Source: SZUA-36 sp963727635 (GTDB taxonomy: Bacteria > Pseudomonadota > Gammaproteobacteria > Xanthomonadales > SZUA-36). From it: a stretch of 64,000 bases of DNA. Under the pieces are notes generated by a model. That model made no database searches. It was not told where the DNA came from and saw only the letters and a program-made list of their open reading frames with translations. The position numbers and the translations under genes are program-made. Position 1 is the stretch's first letter, and the number at the start of each line of letters is the position of its first letter. The stretch is taken from positions 806,001 through 870,000 of the forward strand of contig CAVSHP010000015.1 of NCBI GenBank assembly GCA_963727635.1, in the 5' to 3' direction. Positions 57,821-64,000 of the stretch are shown here, piece by piece.

Positions 57821-58136
57821 ATGCGTATTCTCCAATTGGTTCCGGCGCCAGGCCGGATGGCCGGGCTACCGTCACTAAACAATTGGTCGAAATTGCATGA
57901 ATCTGCCTGAGGAAAGTCTCAGCGTTTTATCAGGATAAAAATTCCGATCTGGAATCAACGATAAGCACGAGGCTTTTTTGGATTGTTACACCAACTGTAA
58001 CCGTACGGATAAAATGATTAATCAGTGGAACTAATCGTCATCACGGTTCTTTCAAACCAAGAGCGCGAACAGCCATGGGGCTCTCGAACGAAAAACAAAG
58101 TCAGAAGTTAAGTCAGGAGTAAAGTCAGGGAGGAGT

Positions 58137-58278
58137 AAAGTCAGGACACCCATCAGAAGAGCAAAGTCAGGACACCCATCAGAAAGTCAGAAGCAAAAGT
58201 TGAGACACTCATGTCCTAAAACCTAAAAATGATGGGTGTCCTGACTTACGTCTAAAAATGATGGGTGTCCTGACTTAC
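58137..58278. repeat. Array of two direct and two inverted copies of a 19-bp element
   Basis: AAAGTCAGGACACCCATCA occurs at 58137-58155 and 58163-58181, and its complement TGATGGGTGTCCTGACTT(A) at 58230-58248 and 58259-58277. The two right-hand copies lie inside a 27-bp unit repeated exactly with period 29. Partial AAAGTCAGG copies precede the array. The halves can fold into a large hairpin between the secreted-protein and M20 genes. Confidence 0.92.
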
Positions 58279-58303
58279 TGTCCTTACTTACATGACCTAC
58301 AGT

Positions 58304-59695
58304 TCAGCGCGTCAGGGTCCGGAGCAACACGTCCCAGTGCTCAAGCGCAACCGGGATGGCGCTGACGGGAATGCGTTCGTTAAGGCCATGGGAAAAATCA
58401 TCGGCCGGACGCATAAACAGGCCTGACGTGCCATAGCAAGGCAGTCCCGCCGCGCGAAAATGCGTGCAATCCGTGCCATAGGCGCTCATTGCCGGGATAA
58501 TCGGCAGGTCGGGATAGTTCGCGTACACCGCTTCTGCCACCGCATCCGTGAGGTCTTCACGCAATGGTGATGCGGGGCTCATGGAAGGCTCATAAGTGAT
58601 GGTGAATTTCCCGGCCGGGTCAGCGGTGACCCTGGTCAGTTCCGCTTGTACTTCACTTGCCGATACGCCCGGAAATATGCGGCAATTGATATTCGCCGTG
58701 GCGCGTTGAGGCAAGGCATTCGCGGCGTGCCCGGCACTTACCATGGTCGCCACGCAGGTGGTGCCGATCTGACCGATGTATTCCGGGCTGTTGCGGATGA
58801 TCGCCAACGCCTCGGCATCGTTGGGGTCTTCCACGATGCGCAGCATGGCGGCGCCAAGTTCGGGTTCGACCTGTGCGGCCATGCCACTAAGCGATGCATT
58901 TGTCAATTCGCTGAATTGCGGCGGGAAATCGTAGGCTCCCAGCCGCGCGAGTGCATTGGCCAGTTGCGTGATGGCATTGGGCCTGGATGGCCGGGAACTG
59001 TGTCCGCCCGGATTGGTAAACTCGAGCTGAAAGTCGACATAGGTTTTTTCCGCCGCCTGCATGGCGTAATAACGGGCCTGTCCATCATCGGACAAGGTCC
59101 CGCCACCGCCATCGCCATTGAGCACCATTTCGGCGCCGCGGTACTTTTCAGCCAGTGCCCGGGTGGTGACCATACCCGTTTCTTCATCCCCCGAGAGCAA
59201 CAGGATCACGTCCTGGCGGGGACGGTAGCCCTGGCGTTTCAGGTTCGCCAGGGTGGTGATCATCATGGCTACATCAAATTTGTTGTCGGAAACCCCGCGG
59301 CCAAAAATGTAGCCATCCTCTTCAACTGGAGTGAAGGGGTCACGCACCCAGTCGGCGGGATCTGCCTCGACGACATCCATATGCCCGCTCAAAAGAATGG
59401 GCGGCTTGCTGGACTCCCTGCCACGCAGGGTGGCGGCCAGCGTGGCGGTTTCACCCATCGGAGTAATGACGATGTCTTCGGCAGCAAAGCCTGCGTTTTC
59501 GAGTACACCCGCATAGTAGGCTGCGAGCTCAGGAACACGGCCACGCCCTGCGACCGTTGGAATGGCAACGGAATTCTTCAGGGTGGTTTTCGCGGCTTCG
59601 ATTTCCGCGCCGCTGACTTCGGCGAAGGCAGTACCGGTAAATATGCAAAAAACACCCAGAAAGAGGCCTGCAATAGCTGGAAGAATGTTCTTCAT
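58304..59695 (-). CDS. M20-family zinc peptidase (ArgE/DapE-like), exported
   Basis: The 463-residue product has a signal peptide (AIAGLFLGVFCIFTGTAFA) and M20 motifs: LLSGHMDVVEAD (H and D metal ligands), GRGVSDNKFDVAMM, LLSGDEETGM (catalytic E-E) and NGDGGGG, with the dimerisation domain in the middle and the final metal His in DDFSHGLNERI. Family members hydrolyse dipeptides or deacylate amino acids. Export points to periplasmic peptide use, which agrees with the peptide and amino-acid carriers elsewhere in the window. Confidence 0.92.
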   Translation of the reverse strand: MKNILPAIAGLFLGVFCIFTGTAFAEVSGAEIEAAKTTLKNSVAIPTVAGRGRVPELAAYYAGVLENAGFAAEDIVITPMGETATLAATLRGRESSKPPILLSGHMDVVEADPADWVRDPFTPVEEDGYIFGRGVSDNKFDVAMMITTLANLKRQGYRPRQDVILLLSGDEETGMVTTRALAEKYRGAEMVLNGDGGGGTLSDDGQARYYAMQAAEKTYVDFQLEFTNPGGHSSRPSRPNAITQLANALARLGAYDFPPQFSELTNASLSGMAAQVEPELGAAMLRIVEDPNDAEALAIIRNSPEYIGQIGTTCVATMVSAGHAANALPQRATANINCRIFPGVSASEVQAELTRVTADPAGKFTITYEPSMSPASPLREDLTDAVAEAVYANYPDLPIIPAMSAYGTDCTHFRAAGLPCYGTSGLFMRPADDFSHGLNERIPVSAIPVALEHWDVLLRTLTR

Positions 59696-59865
59696 TATTT
59701 ACTCCATTGAAAAATATGTGCGTGATTTGACCGTAAATTCTGAGGCCTGACACAGTCCGGAGAAGCTACGCTTGGCGCTGGTTTGAGCACCTGGTACTCA
59801 GTACATGGTTACATTTTTAACACGGTTACCGGATAATCAGAAGTGTTTATCTACGGAATATGTAA

Positions 59866-60303
59866 ATGGCCCATCCTTTAAAGCAACTCGAGAAAGACTA
59901 CCCCGTGATTCTCAGCCAGGACATCGCCTGGGGGGACATGGATGCCTTCGGGCACGTCAATAACACCGTTTACTTCCGCTATTTTGAGAATGCGCGTATT
60001 GAATATTTCAGTAGGATCGGCGTGCTCCTGGAGGATAAGCAATTGAGGGTGGGTCCCATCCTTGCAAGCGCCCACTGCAATTTCAGGATTCCGCTGGACT
60101 TTCCAGATCACATACACATCGGTATCCGCAGTCGCTTGTTATCCGCAAAGAAATTCAGCATGGAATTCGCGGTTTTCAGCGAGAGACACGGCGCCATTGC
60201 TGCAGAAGGCGACGGTCTGATTGTGTATTACGATTATGCCGCTGGAAAGAGCTGTGAAATATCCGATGCCATAGTAGGCGCAATCAAAATGCTTGAAGGG
60301 TAA
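59866..60303 (+). CDS. Acyl-CoA thioesterase (4HBT/YbgC-FadM type)
   Basis: The 145-residue protein has the hotdog-fold signature WGDMDAFGHVNNTVYFRYFENARIEYF, with the Asp and His-Val-Asn residues that form the 4-hydroxybenzoyl-CoA-thioesterase active site. It cleaves acyl-CoA thioesters and may salvage CoA or control acyl chain pools. The ATG at 59866 is close to the first conserved residues. A repeat array follows the stop. Confidence 0.92.
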   Translation: MAHPLKQLEKDYPVILSQDIAWGDMDAFGHVNNTVYFRYFENARIEYFSRIGVLLEDKQLRVGPILASAHCNFRIPLDFPDHIHIGIRSRLLSAKKFSMEFAVFSERHGAIAAEGDGLIVYYDYAAGKSCEISDAIVGAIKMLEG

Positions 60304-60317
60304 TCCTGGAAAAGAGT

Positions 60318-60505
60318 GCGGACAGCCAAAAAAGAGTGCGGACAGCCATGAGCGCCTGAGGAAAAAAAGAGCGCGGACAAAGAGCGCGGACAGCCATTAA
60401 ACGCCAGAGCGCGTAGAACGCGGACAGCCATGATTCTCTAGAGGTAGAACGCGGACAGCCATGATTCTCTAGAGGTAGAACGCGGACAGCCATGATTCTC
60501 TACAA
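60318..60505. repeat. Repeat array with six GCGGACAGCCA copies
   Basis: GCGGACAGCCA occurs at 60318, 60338, 60386, 60420, 60451 and 60482, with a truncated copy near 60374. The last three are within a 31-bp tandem repeat that includes CTCTAGAG. A gene in 60304-61108 is not supported. Confidence 0.92.
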
Positions 60506-60744
60506 GAATCAGGACGCCATTGACGCTTAACGATTAAAGACTTGGGTGTCCTCGCTTTGCTCGCTTTGTCCTCGCTTTGTGCTCGTTTTGTGAAGCTCGT
60601 TAGTGAATCGGAACCACACGGGAAGGCAGGCTGCATACAGCGGGAGAAACAGTGGTTACAAGGTGTATCTTCGCTCGAGACCTGGCGGTATCCGGATTTC
60701 GGCAGCGGGTCAGTTCAGGCAGGTGACGGATCAGGCTAGATGGC

Positions 60745-60897
60745 AAAAGCTGATGCGAGTTGTTGAGGGGAGCTAAATGTGGCTGTCTTGACTTTATTGA
60801 CTTTACTAATCTGGCAGTTTAGACAGTTGACGTATTTGGCTTTTTGGTAAAAGCTAATGGCAGTTGCAGGACGGGAACTAAATGTGGCTGTCTTGGA
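60745..60897. repeat. Two degenerate copies of a ~50-bp element
   Basis: Copies at 60745-60793 and 60850-60897 share AAAAGCT, a G-rich middle and the core CTAAATGTGGCTGTCTTG. The single copy at 55689 and, on the other strand, the 49092 tandem carry the same core. Confidence 0.8.
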
Positions 60898-61108
60898 TTT
60901 AGTTGTTGTATTGGCCTTTAGTTAAGGCTGAGGCGAAAAACCGAGTTTATTTAGTATCTACCTGCCTGATTTATGCGAAAATGAAACGTCAGATTGGTTT
61001 TGATTTCTGGAAATACACCTTTAACCTGGTCGGTATCCAGACTCATCATCACCTGCAGTAGTATGGAACATACGGGAAGTGTTCTTGGTAGTTCAAGGGG
61101 AATGATAT

Positions 61109-61975
61109 ATGGCCACAATTAACGATCCCGCCTTGCGCGAGATTTCAATCTTAATACGTGCTTTCGAATTGGTTTTCAGAAAGCTGATTCGCTTATTAAT
61201 TGGAAGAATATCCCTGAAAAAAATTCAGGAGATGATCCATATTATTTTTGTTGAAGAAGCCGAAGCAAGGCTCAAACAACAAAGACCGGAGCAAAACGTG
61301 GCCTTGGCCGATCTCGCAATGCTGGCGGATGTTGATACCCGTTCGATCAAGAAAGCCCGCTCATATATTGCATTGAGTACACCGCTTCATCAGGACGCAA
61401 CTTATTTAAGCGAACTCATGCCAGAAACGTGTATTTTGGATTTTTGGGATAACAGTTCAAGGTACACCGACGTAAAAACCGGCAAACCGATGATACTCAA
61501 AATTTATGGACCGGGCGCCAGTTTTGAAACTCTCATCAAGGAGTCAACTACAACCAACGGTGTAGTGGTTGAATCATTCCTGCAGCGCCTGGCAGAAAGC
61601 AATTCGATTGAAATTATGCCGGGAGGAGACGAGGTGCGGATGTTGGATACACAATACACCTCGTTTGCGTCATCGGATGAAACAGCCAGCCTGAAAGTCG
61701 GTTTGGCTGTCGTAAGCAACCTGCTGGACACAATCACGCATAATTTACACGCCCATTCCCAGGGAGACGGGGCCTTTTATCAGCGGGGTTGCTGGACCAC
61801 CCGTTTGAGTAAACAGGATCGCTGGGCACTAAGGGATATGACTCGGAAATTTCTCTTGAGGTCAAATGAAAGAGCAGGGAAATTAATCGGACAATATGAA
61901 CGGAAGTTAACCAGCAGCGAACAGATCACTGCCGGCATAAGCATGTTCTATTTTGAGGAAGAAAAAGCTGCCTAG
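61109..61975 (+). CDS. DUF6502-family protein
   Basis: A 288-residue cytoplasmic protein with an N-terminal helical part (RAFELVFRKLIRLLIGRISLKKIQEMIHIIFVEEAEARL), the HTH-like stretch ADLAMLADVDTRSIKKARSYI and a conserved C-terminal half, matching the DUF6502 group as I know it. A DNA-binding function is plausible from the HTH-like segment. It precedes the histidine kinase gene by 79 bases. Confidence 0.75.
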   Translation: MATINDPALREISILIRAFELVFRKLIRLLIGRISLKKIQEMIHIIFVEEAEARLKQQRPEQNVALADLAMLADVDTRSIKKARSYIALSTPLHQDATYLSELMPETCILDFWDNSSRYTDVKTGKPMILKIYGPGASFETLIKESTTTNGVVVESFLQRLAESNSIEIMPGGDEVRMLDTQYTSFASSDETASLKVGLAVVSNLLDTITHNLHAHSQGDGAFYQRGCWTTRLSKQDRWALRDMTRKFLLRSNERAGKLIGQYERKLTSSEQITAGISMFYFEEEKAA

Positions 61976-62054
61976 AAGATTACACAGCACGATGGGATGG
62001 AAGTCCAAAATGACTTGAGCCATGTTTATTGGGGGGCCATGTCAAGAGTTCATC

Positions 62055-64000
62055 ATGTCAATTAAACTACACCGCGATAACTTTTCGGAAGTAAAACCAG
62101 AATTGCAACTCAGCCAGGCTGACCAGTTGCTTGCCCTGGGTGTGGCGAAACTGGGTGTTATCAGCCGGGATTTACATTCCGGTGAATCGACCATGTCAGC
62201 CGAGTTCCTCAGTATTTTTGGAATACCGGATGGCGGGTGCCCGGCAGACAAGTCGGTGTTCGAATCTTCAGTTCACCCCGAAGACCGTGAACGGGTGAAT
62301 CGATTGTTGCAAAATGCGGTTACTGAACAGGAATGGGTTGAATTTGAGCACCGTATTGTGCGCTCCGATGGCATGGAACGCTGGATAAATACCCGGGCCC
62401 AGGTGATTGTAGGTGACGCGGGAGAAGCTGAGACACTGCTCTGCACGGTCATGGATATCACGGATTTCAAGGTGACCAAAAATGAGTTGCGTGACCGGGA
62501 AGAACTGTTACGTGCGGTCACCAATACACTGCCTGATCCCATGTGGTTGAAAGGTCCTGATGGCAAGTACCTCACTTGCAACCGGGAGTTCGAACGCCTG
62601 GTAGGAATGATGGAGTCCGACATAGCTGGTAAAACAGATCATGATTTGTTTTCCAGGAAACGGGCAGACGCCTCCCTTGAAGATGACAGGTTTGCGATGG
62701 CCAGTGGCAGACCCACCATCAACCAGCAGGAAATCACCTACGCGGATGACGGGCACAAGGAGATGGTGGAAATCATCAAGGCACCGATGTACAGCCATAG
62801 CGGAGTTGTCATCGGTATATTGGGCGTTGCCCATGATATCAGTGAGCGCAAGGAACACGAGGCATTCAGCGAATTCCATGCCCGTCGTGCCGAAGCCTTG
62901 CTTGAACTGCCGACTGCCGCTGAATCCATGGATGAAGAGAGTTTTATCCGGCGCGGCCTGAATATTTTGGAAGATCTTACCGAAAGCAAGGTTTCTTATC
63001 TGCATTTTATAAAAGAAGATCAGCAAAGCATCGAAGCCAGCACTTTTTCAAAACGGACACTTGCAAAAAATCGCCCTGTTGTAGAGCCTGGCAAGATCGC
63101 TGCCAGCATCGCCCAGCATGAACCTTTGCTTATCAATGACTACTCGGGTTATCAGGGTGAAGTGAATCTGCCCGCGGATATTCCGGGGCTACGGCGGCTC
63201 ATCAATCTGCCGATCATCGAAAATGATAAAGTCGTTGTGATTACCGGCGTTGGCAACAAGGACCAGGAATACACTGACCTGGATGTTGAAACAGTGCAGT
63301 TGATTATTAATGATATCTGGCGAATTGTGCAACGCCAGCGGAACGCGGTCCAGCTGCGTAAACTGGCACAAGCGGTGGAACAGAGTCCGGAGTGCATCAT
63401 CATAACCAACCTCAATTCAGAGATTGAATATGTCAACCAGGCTTTTGTTGATCTGACAGGTTACTGGCCGGAAGAAGCAATCGGTAAAAACCCCAAGTTT
63501 CTGCAGTCCGGCAAAACGCCGGCGCAAAGCTACCAGTTGCTGAAACAAGCAATGAGCCTGGGTCAGAACTGGCAGGGCGAATTCATCAATCGCCGCAAAG
63601 ATGGCAGTGAATTTACGCAATCATCGTTAATTGCGCCACTGCGCCAGTCTGACGGCACCATCACGCATTTCATCAGTGTTAATAGCGATATCAGTGAACA
63701 AAAACATGTCACTGAAGAGCTTGAAAGTTACCGCCATCATCTCGAAGACCTGGTAGACAAGCGCACCGGGGAGCTGGTTGAAGCCCGGCTGCATGCCGAA
63801 ATTGCCAGCAAGGCTAAAAGTGAGTTCCTGGCCAATATGAGCCATGAAATTCGTACCCCCATGAATGCCATCATCGGGCTCACTCACTTACTGCAGCATG
63901 CCGGACCAAGCCCCGAGCAGGCGGAAAGCCTGTCAAAGATCGATCGCTCTGCCGGACACCTGCTATCCATCATCAACGATATTCTTGATATTTCTAAAAT
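62055..64000 (+). CDS. Multi-PAS/GAF hybrid-type sensor histidine kinase (3' end outside window)
   Basis: The reading frame is open from ATG 62055 to the window edge (648 codons). It contains a PAS domain (residues about 20-135; VHPEDRERVNRLL and VMDITDFK), a second PAS (LLRAVTNTLPDPMWLKGPDGKYL to GVAHDISERK), a GAF-like region (about 280-440), a third PAS (LAQAVEQSPECIIITNLNSEIEYVNQAF to SVNSDISEQK), a coiled linker and the H-box FLANMSHEIRTPMNAIIGL. The phosphoacceptor His lies in SHEIR. No membrane segment is visible, so it is probably cytoplasmic. The catalytic ATPase domain and any receiver or Hpt domain lie beyond the edge. Confidence 0.92.
   Translation, partial: MSIKLHRDNFSEVKPELQLSQADQLLALGVAKLGVISRDLHSGESTMSAEFLSIFGIPDGGCPADKSVFESSVHPEDRERVNRLLQNAVTEQEWVEFEHRIVRSDGMERWINTRAQVIVGDAGEAETLLCTVMDITDFKVTKNELRDREELLRAVTNTLPDPMWLKGPDGKYLTCNREFERLVGMMESDIAGKTDHDLFSRKRADASLEDDRFAMASGRPTINQQEITYADDGHKEMVEIIKAPMYSHSGVVIGILGVAHDISERKEHEAFSEFHARRAEALLELPTAAESMDEESFIRRGLNILEDLTESKVSYLHFIKEDQQSIEASTFSKRTLAKNRPVVEPGKIAASIAQHEPLLINDYSGYQGEVNLPADIPGLRRLINLPIIENDKVVVITGVGNKDQEYTDLDVETVQLIINDIWRIVQRQRNAVQLRKLAQAVEQSPECIIITNLNSEIEYVNQAFVDLTGYWPEEAIGKNPKFLQSGKTPAQSYQLLKQAMSLGQNWQGEFINRRKDGSEFTQSSLIAPLRQSDGTITHFISVNSDISEQKHVTEELESYRHHLEDLVDKRTGELVEARLHAEIASKAKSEFLANMSHEIRTPMNAIIGLTHLLQHAGPSPEQAESLSKIDRSAGHLLSIINDILDISK

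Noticed and set aside
58137..58278. CRISPR-like reading of the repeat array
   Set aside because: Copies occur on both strands, spacers are of unequal length and partly repeated, and no cas gene is present.
60542..60739. Small frame downstream of the repeat array
   Set aside because: It starts in the array, has no ribosome site and its composition follows the repeats.
62039..62065. Eight-codon frame MSRVHHVN before the kinase start
   Set aside because: It has a G-run upstream and could look like a leader peptide, but nothing in its sequence supports regulation.

Overview
The window looks like chromosome of a heterotrophic, probably marine, gammaproteobacterium. This is inferred from gene content: a TonB-dependent receptor, AGCS, POT and DAACS amino-acid or peptide importers, DUF6491 and DUF6502 proteins, and a proteobacterial lipid-modification operon under a B12-dependent MerR regulator. 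I recognise no rRNA, tRNA, CRISPR array, phage or intact transposase gene.

Left part (1-11.5 kb): the end of a TonB-dependent receptor, a YfcC-type carrier, a decayed CocE/NonD hydrolase, a Tat-exported CapA-like protein, a DAO-type FAD oxidoreductase, a membrane permease and a heavily decayed Tat-exported FAD-linked oxidase. This reads as a catabolic region for amide or peptide-like substrates.

Centre-left (11.5-22.2 kb) is the most interesting region. A CarH/LitR-like regulator with DNA-binding, W-x9-EH and B12-binding motifs opens a tightly packed operon of ten genes: two CFA-type SAM methyltransferases, DUF2878, DUF1295, a DUF6134-like protein, a lipocalin, a three-histidine-box desaturase, an amine-oxidase-like flavoprotein and DUF1365. 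A divergent CIA30-DUF6491 pair lies on the other side of an intergenic region that holds 11-bp repeats fitting a CarH/LitR operator. Together they suggest a light- or B12-controlled membrane fatty-acid modification system (methylation, desaturation, possibly furan or cyclopropane formation).

Centre (22.3-32.9 kb): an Lgt-like gene, a membrane-anchored orphan, then an amino-acid cluster: aminotransferase, L-aspartate dehydrogenase, DAACS symporter, Asp/Glu racemase, D-aminoacylase-like lipoprotein, an amidase fused to a CHRD domain, and an AraC regulator. From 33 to 41 kb lie a secreted protein/matrixin pair, POT and AGCS transporters, a LysR regulator and a ScyD/ScyE-like protein.

Right part (42-64 kb): envelope and stress-type genes (AsmA-like, TPR, ArsR-AHSA1, PD40, TTC38-like, TolB/TPR regulator, fasciclin, M20 peptidase, thioesterase, DUF6502, a multi-PAS histidine kinase running off the end). 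Intergenic spaces between 49 and 61 kb are filled with a repeat family sharing a GGACACCCA / GGACAGCCA core.

Ten genes carry frame disruptions. Three of them (CocE hydrolase, FAD oxidase, ATP-grasp) carry several each while most neighbours are intact, so real pseudogene decay is plausible. Uncorrected indels in the assembly cannot be excluded from sequence alone.
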